Assembly: GCA_024224435.1 (NCBI GenBank)
Contig: JAAENL010000016.1
Location: 1 to 51,548 of the forward strand
From: Halieaceae bacterium
GTDB taxonomy: Bacteria > Pseudomonadota > Gammaproteobacteria > Pseudomonadales > Halieaceae
Length of the DNA stretch: 51,548 bases
Direction of reading: 5' to 3'
The notes under the pieces were generated by a model. It was not told the DNA's origin, made no database searches, and saw nothing but the letters and a program-made list of their open reading frames with translations. The number at the start of each line of letters is the position of its first letter. Positions within the stretch are counted from its first letter, which is position 1. Below, in pieces: positions 9,186 to 17,032 of this stretch. The translations under genes were made by a program, and so were the position numbers.

Positions 9186-10243
9186 CGGCTTTTCATCCTG
9201 GGCTGGGTGACCAGTAGCAAGAGAATCGCAGCCTGAATGACGTAGGCGGTCCACAAGCCGGGTATCGCAGCGAGCCGGCCCTGCTCGATAAAAGTACGCA
9301 GTACACTGATCATGGCGAACAATGCGATGTAGGACAGTACCGCAATGGTGACATTACGAAAGCGGGATTCTCTAGGTCGGGAGCGCGCCAGCGGCACGGC
9401 GATCAGTGCCAGCAGCAGGGTGGCCAGCGGCGTAGTTATCCGCCATTGGTACTCTGCGATATCCTTGGGTTGCTTGGATTGGGACAGGTTCGCGGTGGTT
9501 TCCGCCTTGCGCCGGTATTTTTCCTGAGCCTCTTCATTCGGCAGGTGTACCACCATTTCCTTGAACTTTACTGTCATGTCCTGCGAGGCCTGATTGTCCA
9601 GCAAATAGTTGTACCCGTCATAAAAGGTGGCGCGGGTAGCTTGACCCGGATTTAGAGTCGGCATAGCGGCCGCCTTGGCGACAATAATCTCGGAGCGATC
9701 GCTGTAGTTTTTTTGCAGGAAGACGTTTTTGTGCAGGCCACGCTCCAGATCAATGTCGCCGGCGATGAAGGTATAGTCACTGCCATCCATGTTAACAAAT
9801 TCATTGGCAGACATTTTCTTCAGGTCAAATTGTGCGGCCGCTTTCGACTCGAGGTCGTAGCTGGTGCGGAAAGCCCAGGGCCGTCCCAGCACGGACAGGA
9901 GGCCTGTGACCAGCGCGATGACCAGCGCCAGCTTGAACACTGCCCCCAAAATCCGCGCCCGGCTGATGCCTGCAGCGTAAAAAGCGCTCATTTCTGAATC
10001 CCGGTAAAGTCGTCCGATGGCCGCCAGAACAGAGAAAAAAAACGCGGAGGGCAGGAGGATTTCCAGCGTGATAAGCGTATTCAGGCCGATCAGTTTGAAG
10101 GCTGTCAGCATGTCCAGCTGCCCTTCAGCTGCCAGTGACAACTGCCTCGCCGCCGAATACCCGACGAATATCAACACCAGCATACCCAGACCTAGGCCAA
10201 AGGGTCGGAGAATTTCCCGGCTGATATGGCGGTCGATGATCAA
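9182..10243 (-). CDS. lptF: LptF-type permease of an LPS-like lipid transporter
   Basis: A 353-residue LptF. It opens with the typical MIIDRHISREILRPF, then three membrane helices (LGLGMLVLIFVGYSA, LITLEILLPSAFFFSVLAAI with the coupling segment RLYRDSEMSAFYAAGIS, and VIALVTGLLSVLG), the periplasmic domain (about 115-265) and three C-terminal helices. The start codon is TTG at 10243, with no in-frame ATG upstream. It is the first gene of the LptF-LptG-ABC unit. LptFG are heterodimeric; both subunits are present side by side. No lptB or lptC is visible in the window, so an ATPase must come from elsewhere or be the adjacent ABC exporter, which is unlikely because that one has its own membrane domain. 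Confidence 0.87.
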   Translation of the reverse strand: MIIDRHISREILRPFGLGLGMLVLIFVGYSAARQLSLAAEGQLDMLTAFKLIGLNTLITLEILLPSAFFFSVLAAIGRLYRDSEMSAFYAAGISRARILGAVFKLALVIALVTGLLSVLGRPWAFRTSYDLESKAAAQFDLKKMSANEFVNMDGSDYTFIAGDIDLERGLHKNVFLQKNYSDRSEIIVAKAAAMPTLNPGQATRATFYDGYNYLLDNQASQDMTVKFKEMVVHLPNEEAQEKYRRKAETTANLSQSKQPKDIAEYQWRITTPLATLLLALIAVPLARSRPRESRFRNVTIAVLSYIALFAMISVLRTFIEQGRLAAIPGLWTAYVIQAAILLLLVTQPRMKSR

Positions 10244-10375
10244 GAGGGCATTGTTCCTGTTTGGTCTGGACCGTATTGTACATGAAGCCCCGCCGTCTGG
10301 TTATTCTTGCCCGGTTCGAGCATAATTGCACGCCAATTGCAGGCGACTGCGTTCTTCCGGGCAGGCACCAAGTAC

Positions 10376-11317
10376 ATGTTGAATCTGAGTGATGGCGTGA
10401 AGAAAGCGCTGATTCTCATTCCTACTCAATTGCTCCCAGCTAATGCGCGGGTGGCTTCCCGGCGCGAGCACCTCGCGCAGTTGGAGTTGGCTAAGGCGCA
10501 TAGAGCGAATTTCCTCATCATCGGGCATCCCAAGAGTGGCAATACCTGGCTCAAGGTGATGATTTCCCGTCTTTACCAAATGCGCTTCGATCTGCCTGAA
10601 TCAAAACTCATCAACACGGACGAATTTGCTCGCAAGTTCCCCGAAATTCCCCGGCTGGCGGCTACCAATGCCTATTACAGTTATGAGGGGGAAGTGGGTA
10701 AGCTCCTCTCTGCGGGCGCACCTGACAATCCCTTGCGACACAAGCCCGTATTGTTTCTGGCGCGTAACCCGATTGATATTGCCGTGTCCTGGTACCACCA
10801 GTTCACCAAACGGCAGTCCCGCGCCAAGCAGGAATTGATTAACCACTTTATCGATAATCCTATTGATCGGCGAACTATCCAGATGTGGGAGTTCGTTCGC
10901 CATTCGGATATCGGATTGCCCAGTCTGATCGAATATCAGAATGCCTGGGCGCGCAATGTGCAGGAACTGGAGCAGGGCATGCTGGTGCGCTACGAGGATT
11001 TGCGCGCGGAACCGGTACCCACGCTGCTCGCTATTACGAAGCTGATGGGCGAGAGTTTCAGCGATGAGGAAGTGCGCGCTGCAGTCGAATGGGGTTCATT
11101 CGAAAATTTGCAAAAGCTGGAAACCAGCGGCACGTTTTCGCAGGGGGGCATGAGATTGGTCAACGCCAACGATCCCAGTACATTCAAGGTACGCCGCGGC
11201 AAGGTTGGCGGCTACCGTGAGGATTTTGACGATTACCAGGTGGCAGAACTGGAGGCCCTGGTTCGTGAAAGTATTCTGCCTGAATTGGGCTATTGTCAGG
11301 ACAGCGTGGAAAGCTGA
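10376..11317 (+). CDS. Sulfotransferase 1 (divergent paralog)
   Basis: PAPS-dependent sulfotransferase family, 313 residues. The 5'-phosphosulfate loop HPKSGNTW is at 51-58, the 3'-phosphate binding segment is LARNPIDIAVSWY, and the C-terminal phosphate loop is KVRRGKVGGYREDF. ATG at 10376 is preferred; the open frame begins at TTG 10307 but its first 23 residues are not conserved with the paralogs. Aligned without gaps to the three sibling sulfotransferases, the position of their FFTH histidine (the presumed base, like His108 of SULTs) is Tyr in YYSYEGE, so activity or substrate may differ. An ELM1-family gene follows within 2 bases, so the two are one operon. Confidence 0.85.
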   Translation: MLNLSDGVKKALILIPTQLLPANARVASRREHLAQLELAKAHRANFLIIGHPKSGNTWLKVMISRLYQMRFDLPESKLINTDEFARKFPEIPRLAATNAYYSYEGEVGKLLSAGAPDNPLRHKPVLFLARNPIDIAVSWYHQFTKRQSRAKQELINHFIDNPIDRRTIQMWEFVRHSDIGLPSLIEYQNAWARNVQELEQGMLVRYEDLRAEPVPTLLAITKLMGESFSDEEVRAAVEWGSFENLQKLETSGTFSQGGMRLVNANDPSTFKVRRGKVGGYREDFDDYQVAELEALVRESILPELGYCQDSVES

Positions 11318-11319
11318 CA

Positions 11320-12423
11320 GTGACTCCCCGCATCTGGGTCATCCTTAGTGATAAAAGAGGCGATAACGGTCAGGTTGAAACGATTGTAGCGGCACTGCCC
11401 TGGCCCGTTGAATACCGCAATGTGTACATGCAGCCTCAGTGGGTGTTGGGCAAGCCGCGCTACCGTCCCTCAGTGGATCACCTGGATATGGAGCGCAGCG
11501 ACGCGCTGGAGGCTCCCTGGCCGGATATGATCATCACCGTAGGTCGCCGTCCCTCCATGGCGGCCCTGTGGGTGCGCAAGCAATCAGGCAACCGAACGCG
11601 CATCGTTTTGGTGGGGAAGCCCTCCGGGCACATGCTGGATTTCTCGTTGGTGATTGCCAGCGCGGAGAACCAGATGCCACCACTGCACAATTTTCTCCCG
11701 ACGACACTCCCGCTCATGCGCCTGGACCCGGATGCGGTGGACCGTGAGGCGCAGCTGTGGCGCGAGCGTCTTGACCCTCTCTCGAAGCCCTTGATCGCCA
11801 TGCTCGTGGGCGGTGCAACCAACCCCTTCATAATGAATCGCAAGGTCGCCGATGACCTTGTAGCCACCGCCCACTGGATTGTCGATGAGCTCGGGGGTAC
11901 ACCCTATATCACAACCAGTCGCCGCACTACGCCGGAAGTGGTGGAGGTGCTGCGACGGGATTTACCGCGGCAGGCTATTTTCTACGAGTGGTCCACAGAG
12001 GGTGAGGACAACCCCTACCGTGCCCTGCTGGGCAGAGCCGACGGTTTTATCGTCACGGCTGACAGCGTATCCATGATGGTAGAAGTCATCTACCTGCACA
12101 AACCCCTGGCCATCTTTCCACTGCCCGGTGGCGTGTTGGGTGATCTGGACCAGTTGCGCCGCTCCCTGGCGCACTGGTTGTTCAATCCGAAGCAGAAAAG
12201 CGCTTCCGATCGCTGGCGTCACCACCTCGCCCGAGGCGTGTTTTATCTGGATATCTTCAAGATCTTGAGTGCCACCCGCGACTTCCGTGCGTTTCATCGC
12301 TTGTTAGTGGACGCCGGGCTGGCCGTATGGTCGGGAGAGGGCTTCAAACAACCCGAGGCTGAATTGCCTGACGATATCGGAGTCGTTGTGCAGCGCATCG
12401 AGGCGCTTTTTCAGAACCCCTAG
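11320..12423 (+). CDS. ELM1-family protein (COG3660), copy 2; putative lipid glycosyltransferase
   Basis: 367 residues. It shares the family layout of the copies at 5282 and 17033: IWVILSDKRGDNGQVE at the N-terminus, APWPDMIITVGRRPSMAA, VLVGKPSG, and the C-terminal NPYRALLGRADGFIVTADSVSMM. GTG at 11320, 2 bases after the sulfotransferase 1 stop, is the likely start; the frame is open to 11293 but those 9 residues overlap the upstream gene. This is the most divergent of the three ELM1 copies and its C-terminus is longer. Pairing with a sulfotransferase in one operon suggests that sugar addition and sulfation act on the same lipid, which is inference. Confidence 0.78.
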   Translation: MTPRIWVILSDKRGDNGQVETIVAALPWPVEYRNVYMQPQWVLGKPRYRPSVDHLDMERSDALEAPWPDMIITVGRRPSMAALWVRKQSGNRTRIVLVGKPSGHMLDFSLVIASAENQMPPLHNFLPTTLPLMRLDPDAVDREAQLWRERLDPLSKPLIAMLVGGATNPFIMNRKVADDLVATAHWIVDELGGTPYITTSRRTTPEVVEVLRRDLPRQAIFYEWSTEGEDNPYRALLGRADGFIVTADSVSMMVEVIYLHKPLAIFPLPGGVLGDLDQLRRSLAHWLFNPKQKSASDRWRHHLARGVFYLDIFKILSATRDFRAFHRLLVDAGLAVWSGEGFKQPEAELPDDIGVVVQRIEALFQNP

Positions 12424-12518
12424 TGGCTGGATGCAGTGGTGTGTTGTGCTCCACGCTCCCGGTGATGCGCGTGTATAGTCCGGTCCAGCGCAGCTACTCT
12501 GGCTAAGATAAAGCAGAC

Positions 12519-13145
12519 CTAGCGCATACCCAGAATATTTTTCATGAAGTGGGTGCCGAACCGGCTGACTCGCTGTGTGGCCACTGCCAGCGGGCTCTGG
12601 TCCAGGTAGTTGACCTGGACCATGCGGCGCTCCCCGACGAAGCGGGTGTGGCCATGCCAGGAGTGATCTGTACGACGAAAGGCGAGGAGGGTGCCTCCCA
12701 ATGGAGGTACCTGGACGGCGTAGTTCTCGATGTTGTCCTTGTCCCGCAGCAGACGCAATTGGCCTTCCTGATGCTCCCAAGTCTCGTTAAAGTAGACTAG
12801 GACAGTGATGATTTTGCTTCTATGGTCGGTGTGAATATTGCCATCGGTACGCTCGCAAAACTTGCGCACGGTTACCGTAGTGGGCAGGGCGGGCAGGTCA
12901 ACGCTGAACTTTTCGCCCAGCACAGCAGCGACGTCCGCGCTTTGTAGGGTATCCATAAGGCGCTTGAACGCAGGGCCGCAGCTCAGATTGTCGAGGCTAT
13001 GATTAGCTGCGCTTGCAATGGGAGGGTAGTCGGCGTTGATGCCGGCCAGTGCCTCCGGGCCTATGAAGCCGGGCGCGACGAGAAAATCGAAGGGATCGGG
13101 CTGCAGCGTGGCTTGGCGCAGCGCGTCCAGGTTGATTTGAGACAT
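12519..13145 (-). CDS. 2-oxoglutarate/Fe(II) oxygenase 1 (prolyl-hydroxylase-like fold)
   Basis: A 208-residue single-domain oxygenase. Iron ligands are predicted as His105 and Asp107 (IHTDHRS) and the distal His in RRTDHSWHGH (164), with the 2-oxoglutarate Arg in GERRMVQVNY (173/174). A jellyroll core (VTVRKFCERTDGN, VLVYFNETWEHQEGQLRLL) fits the P4H/PhyH-like group. It is divergent from sulfotransferase 2 and convergent with ELM1 copy 2. The second oxygenase at 24093 shares the RTDHSWH motif, so the two are paralogs. In this context hydroxylation of the acyl chain or sphingoid base is a reasonable idea; a protein or small-molecule substrate cannot be excluded. Confidence 0.8.
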   Translation of the reverse strand: MSQINLDALRQATLQPDPFDFLVAPGFIGPEALAGINADYPPIASAANHSLDNLSCGPAFKRLMDTLQSADVAAVLGEKFSVDLPALPTTVTVRKFCERTDGNIHTDHRSKIITVLVYFNETWEHQEGQLRLLRDKDNIENYAVQVPPLGGTLLAFRRTDHSWHGHTRFVGERRMVQVNYLDQSPLAVATQRVSRFGTHFMKNILGMR

Positions 13146-13307
13146 GCGACGTATTTTATTACGCCCGTTGAGAATCGGGCAAGGCGCTAAGTTGATACCG
13201 GGTGTTAATAGTGCGGTAAATCAAGGGGGGTGCATGTAATGCGATGGAAGGGGATTTAAGGTAATATTTGCCGCCTTTTCAGGCTCTTATCGAGGAAGTC
13301 CCTGCCG

Positions 13308-14219
13308 ATGGCCGACAAGGTGCGAGTCGTGATTCGCCACATCGTCATGCTGCTCTGTTTCTGGCTACCCGCGTTGCGCCGTAAGAAGATCGAGCGGTGG
13401 CTGCGCGGACGTGAGGAGTTTGCCAGGTTGCAGCGCTGTGACTGGGTGCTCATGAGCTGGGGTAAATCCGGGCGAACTTGGCTGCGGGTCATGTTGTCCC
13501 GCGCTTATACGCTCAAGGGGGGTTTCGATGCCAGCGAACTACTCGATTTCGATAATCTGAAAAAACGGGATTCGTCTCTCCCGGCGGTGTTTTTTACGCA
13601 CAATAACTATCTTCGGGATTACACCGGCAACCAGCGCTCCAAGCGTCACTTCCAGGGTAAGCGAATTGTATTGCTGGTGCGTGACCCGCGCGATGTGGCG
13701 GTGTCACAATTCTTTCAGTGGCAGTACCGTATGCGGCCGAATAAGAAATTTATCAACGATTATCCGCCGCACGGCGCAAAGATAGACGCATGGGACTTTG
13801 TGCTGGACAAGGATGCGGGTGTTCCGCGCATTGTCGACTACTTCAATGGTTGGGCTAGCGCCATGCCCGAACTGAAGGATGTGCTGATAGTTCGCTATGA
13901 AGATATGCGCCGCCAGCCCGCCGAAGTGCTGGCCAGGATACTCGCCTTTACCGACACAGATGTGACGCCTGAGCAGGTGCAGGAGGCAGTGGACTTCGCA
14001 GCCTACGAGAACATGAAGAAGATGGAGCAGGACAGTTTTTTTAAAGGCTCTGGCGCGAGAGTCAAGCCCGGCGATAAGGATAACCCCGAATCGTTCAAGG
14101 TGCGCAAGGCCAAAGTCGGCGGTTACCGTGATCACTTTGACGACGAGCAATGCGCCATGCTCGAGGGTATGGTGGCAGAGCTGGATCCTGTTTTCGGCTA
14201 CGGAGAGCGCACGCTGTGA
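13308..14219 (+). CDS. Sulfotransferase 2
   Basis: 303 residues. The phosphosulfate loop is WGKSGRTW (51-58), the presumed catalytic His98 is in FFTHNNY, the 3'-phosphate segment is LVRDPRDVAVSQF, and the C-terminal loop is KVRKAKVGGYRDHF. A hydrophobic N-terminal stretch (IVMLLCFWLP, about 12-21) may anchor it to the membrane. GAGGAAG lies about 9 bases before ATG 13308, a good ribosome site. It is followed by sulfotransferase 3 with a GTGA stop-start overlap. The P of the canonical PKSGT motif is Gly here and in two siblings, an in-family variant. Acts on the locus lipid by context; PAPS-making genes are not in the window. Confidence 0.87.
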   Translation: MADKVRVVIRHIVMLLCFWLPALRRKKIERWLRGREEFARLQRCDWVLMSWGKSGRTWLRVMLSRAYTLKGGFDASELLDFDNLKKRDSSLPAVFFTHNNYLRDYTGNQRSKRHFQGKRIVLLVRDPRDVAVSQFFQWQYRMRPNKKFINDYPPHGAKIDAWDFVLDKDAGVPRIVDYFNGWASAMPELKDVLIVRYEDMRRQPAEVLARILAFTDTDVTPEQVQEAVDFAAYENMKKMEQDSFFKGSGARVKPGDKDNPESFKVRKAKVGGYRDHFDDEQCAMLEGMVAELDPVFGYGERTL

Positions 14220-15154
14220 AGCTGGTAATCCAGAATCTGCGTCAGGCTACGCAGACTGGCCGCAAGAAATTATCCCGGCGCATCCTGCACTTTCGCATGC
14301 GTGGCCAGCCAGAGGCCGACATTCTCCGGGAGGAGCGTAAATTGCGCGGCATTGAGCAGTACGACAAGCTGCGCAAAGCTGACATCGTCTTCGTGTCATT
14401 TGGCAAAAGCGGACGTACCTGGCTGCGGATGATGGTGTCGCACCTGTTCCGGGTCAAGTACGGCTTGCCCGATAACGCGATACTGGGGTTTGACAACTTT
14501 CACAACCTAAATCGATCTGTCCCGAAAACGTTTTTCACCCACGATAACTACATCAAGGATTACACCGGAGATTTTGATACAAAAGCACCGTTTTACGACA
14601 AGCCGGTTGTATTGCTGGCCCGCGATCCGAGGGACGTCGCAGTATCACAATTTTTCCAGTGGAAGTTTCGCATTAAGCCCACCAAAGTTGCGATAAACAA
14701 CTACCCGCCGCGCGGCAGCGATATCAGTCTTTTCGATTTTGTCATGGGCGATAACGGGGGCAGCATGCGCGCTGTCACCGATTATCTGAACCTCTGGGCC
14801 AAAGAGGTCGACCAGGTCGAGCGTTTTCATCTGCTACGTTACGAAGACCTGCGAGCGCAGCCCCGTGACCAGTTGCGCAAGCTGCTGGACTTCATGGCTG
14901 TCGAAGCTAACGAGGCGCAGGTCAATGCTGCGGTGGATTATTCTTCCTACGAAAATATGAAGAGCATGGAGAGCAAGCAGCAGTTTCGTCTGGCCGGGGG
15001 CCGCATGATGCCCCGGGACAAGGACAACCCTGACAGCTACAAGGTCCGCCGTGCCAAAGTGGGTGGTTATCGCGATTACTTTTCCGATGAAGAAGTTGCG
15101 GCGATCGATGCAAGGCTTGCCGAGACCCTCGATTCTCTGTTCCGTTACGAATAA
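14216..15154 (+). CDS. Sulfotransferase 3
   Basis: 312 residues from the GTG at 14216, which overlaps the stop of sulfotransferase 2 (GTGA). An open frame runs to 14150 but its first 22 residues lie inside the upstream gene and are unlike the family. Motifs: FGKSGRTW (62-69), catalytic-type His in FFTHDNY, LARDPRDVAVSQF, and KVRRAKVGGYRDYF near the end. It is clearly a tandem duplicate of sulfotransferase 2 (same motifs and spacing) and also close to sulfotransferase 4. A positively charged N-terminus (RKKLSRRI) replaces the hydrophobic stretch of copy 2. Convergent with the HxlR gene (2-base gap). Confidence 0.87.
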   Translation: MKLVIQNLRQATQTGRKKLSRRILHFRMRGQPEADILREERKLRGIEQYDKLRKADIVFVSFGKSGRTWLRMMVSHLFRVKYGLPDNAILGFDNFHNLNRSVPKTFFTHDNYIKDYTGDFDTKAPFYDKPVVLLARDPRDVAVSQFFQWKFRIKPTKVAINNYPPRGSDISLFDFVMGDNGGSMRAVTDYLNLWAKEVDQVERFHLLRYEDLRAQPRDQLRKLLDFMAVEANEAQVNAAVDYSSYENMKSMESKQQFRLAGGRMMPRDKDNPDSYKVRRAKVGGYRDYFSDEEVAAIDARLAETLDSLFRYE

Positions 15155-15156
15155 CC

Positions 15157-15708
15157 CTACCCCCGATTCATTCCGCCCCGATCGGTGTCAGGCAGCCTGG
15201 CAGTGATCGCTTCTGATGCGAAACGCACCGTTGTTTCATAGGGGCTCACCGGCTCGCCACATTCCGAGCAAGTCAGCATCGCGCTGAAGTCGTGACCGCA
15301 GCGCTGATGATGATGTATCACCGGAGGGCCGACTTCGGTGGCGTAGTGCTGGTCGCCCCAGTGCACCAGCGCCATCAGCACTGGATAGAGATCAATGCCT
15401 TTCGGGGTTAACTTGTATTTGTAACGGGTCGGTTTCTGCTGATAGGCCAGGCGCCTGACCACACCCTCCGTTTCCAGCAGGTTGAGCCGCTCTGCGAGGA
15501 CTGTGCGGGAAATATTCAGGCTGCGCTGAATCTCTTCGAAACGGCTGGCACCCAGAAACAGGTCGCGCAGGATCATTAATGTCCAGCGGTCCCCGATGAC
15601 GGCCAGTGTCCTGGCGATAGAGCATTCCTGACTGGCGAGTTCCTGCCACTTCATAGGGATGAGTCCTGTGCACGTTTGTCTGCTTGAGGGGGGCAGGATA
15701 TCGCTCAT
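15157..15708 (-). CDS. HxlR-family winged-helix regulator
   Basis: 183 residues. The HxlR signature is clear: CSIARTLAVIGDRWTLMILRDLFLGASRFEEIQRSLNIS-type helices, then a wing (LLETEGVVRRLAYQQKPTRYKYKLTPKG) and YPVLMALVHWGDQHY. A C-terminal Cys-rich tail (HHHQRCGHDFSAMLTCSECGEP) with C-x2-C could bind a metal. Two starts are possible: ATG 15708 (183 residues) or ATG 15654, which is immediately before MKWQELASQ; the upstream ribosome sites are weak for both. It may sense a ligand and control adjacent sulfotransferase genes. The paired direct repeats just upstream are candidate operators. Confidence 0.85.
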   Translation of the reverse strand: MSDILPPSSRQTCTGLIPMKWQELASQECSIARTLAVIGDRWTLMILRDLFLGASRFEEIQRSLNISRTVLAERLNLLETEGVVRRLAYQQKPTRYKYKLTPKGIDLYPVLMALVHWGDQHYATEVGPPVIHHHQRCGHDFSAMLTCSECGEPVSPYETTVRFASEAITARLPDTDRGGMNRG

Positions 15709-15725
15709 TGGTTATAGAGTCCATT

Positions 15726-15755
15726 AAATAAACTAATAGGTTCATAAAATAAACT
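15726..15755. promoter_or_regulatory. Paired direct repeats upstream of the HxlR gene
   Basis: AAATAAACT occurs at 15726-15734 and again at 15747-15755, a start-to-start distance of 21 bp (two helical turns), in an AT-rich stretch 18-47 bases upstream of the ATG at 15708. This spacing fits a dimeric regulator bound on one DNA face, possibly the HxlR protein itself. No test is possible from sequence alone. Confidence 0.4.
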
Positions 15756-15759
15756 CAAT

Positions 15760-16032
15760 GAAAAAAATTGGTTTTGAGAGATCGATAGCGATCGAGAGGA
15801 ATCGTTGCTGGCTCCGCCTGAAAACGGAAAAAGCGTAAACGGGACTGCTTTAGCCTGCGGCGAGCGCCTGCAACCGGCGCCACCAGGGGAGTGCCGTATG
15901 TCGACGAAGAGGGCAGCGCGCTGTCGCGAAGGTGTTTATTAACAAAGGGCCGCGCTATGCAGCATCGGGATGTGTTTCGAGGACATGCTTGCTTTACAGG
16001 CTCATTCCGGCGTCTGTTACGCGGGGTTGAAC
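15760..16032. other. Gap between the HxlR upstream repeats and the GT8-like copy 1 gene
   Basis: About 270 bases with no convincing gene; two short open frames at 15891-16109 and 15970-16419 run into or across the neighbouring reverse gene and have no family resemblance. CGATAGCGATCG at 15783-15794 is a weak inverted repeat (4-base arms, 4-base centre). The strand shift here marks the border of the ELM1/GT8-like block. Confidence 0.5.
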
Positions 16033-16920
16033 TCAGGCATTTATCAACGCCATCGCGTCGCTGCGCAGGTGGCCCTGTGCTATTTCGTCCTGCAGCAGAC
16101 TTTCGCTGATGTCACCTTGCTCCAGTGCTTCGCGCACCAGTCCGAAGAAAAAAGTTTCCTGGGCAGGGTCGGGGTGCGCTGCATAGGTCCCGGCAAACCT
16201 GTATTCACCGAACAGCGCCCTGCGGGCGCGTCGGAGCCAGTGACGGGGGGGGAACAGTTGGAAAGTGTCTGCGGGACGGTAGTCGATTTTCAGTCCTGTC
16301 TTCCACGGTTGTGTCTTGCGCTTCGTGTTGTGCAGCAGTCGGGTTTCTGGCGTGAGATTGTCGAAGTCATTCCAGTAATCTTCCAGCGCACCAATGCTGC
16401 CGGTCGGCTCCAGTTTTAGAGAGACCCAATCCATGTAATCCCGTGCTACGGGTTCAAACATCTCGCTGAAGTTTTTCTCAAATTGCCAGTGTCGCAGCTT
16501 GGCACAGTCCAACAACATCACGCTGCTGGCGTAGGCGCCCTTGCGGCCCTTGCGCCCTGATTTGGGGCGACTCACGATGGCCGCGTTCTGCATATCCCGC
16601 TGCAGCAACTCCCAGATATCGCCGATAGCAAAAATATCCGGATCCATAATTACCGCACGGCCCTCATAGTGCATGAGTTCTGGTGGTGCGAAACGCAGTG
16701 GGGTGAACGATTGCAGATCGTCATTCAACCAGGGGCGCATTTCTCCATCGCGCAGGTATGGCTGGCCTTCGCGCGCGAGCATGCAAGGGTAATCCTTCAC
16801 TTCAATGAACTTCACATCGAACTTGTCAGTGTGAGCAGAGCGTTTGCGCAAAGAGTAGCGGCTCACCAGTGCGCCCAGCATCTGCTTTTGATTTGTGTGT
16901 ATAAAAACGGTGGGCTTCAA
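16033..16920 (-). CDS. GT8-like glycosyltransferase, copy 1
   Basis: 295 residues, one of three paralogs (also 18111 and 23182) with no known name. It starts MKPTVFIHTN, has a GT-A-type metal motif DPD at 93-95 within GRAVIMDPDIF, and a C-terminal HNTKRKTQPWKTG segment recalling the H-x2-G-x2-KPW motif of family 8 glycosyltransferases. These two elements in that order are why I call it GT8-like. The start codon is TTG at 16920 with AGGAAG 6 bases upstream. No membrane segment is seen. It is in reverse orientation to the ELM1 gene next to it. Addition of a sugar to the locus lipid is inferred. Confidence 0.7.
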   Translation of the reverse strand: MKPTVFIHTNQKQMLGALVSRYSLRKRSAHTDKFDVKFIEVKDYPCMLAREGQPYLRDGEMRPWLNDDLQSFTPLRFAPPELMHYEGRAVIMDPDIFAIGDIWELLQRDMQNAAIVSRPKSGRKGRKGAYASSVMLLDCAKLRHWQFEKNFSEMFEPVARDYMDWVSLKLEPTGSIGALEDYWNDFDNLTPETRLLHNTKRKTQPWKTGLKIDYRPADTFQLFPPRHWLRRARRALFGEYRFAGTYAAHPDPAQETFFFGLVREALEQGDISESLLQDEIAQGHLRSDAMALINA

Positions 16921-17032
16921 CGGTTTCTTCCTACGGGCTTTCTGTGGGATAGTTTAACGCATCCATGGGTGGCTCGCTCTGGCAATTTTTGACTACACCG
17001 CTGCGGGCGAGCGAAAAAAATAAGGACAGTGC

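Noticed and set aside
14150-14215. Extended N-terminus of sulfotransferase 3
   Set aside because: It overlaps the preceding gene and is unlike the family; GTG 14216 with GTGA coupling is better.
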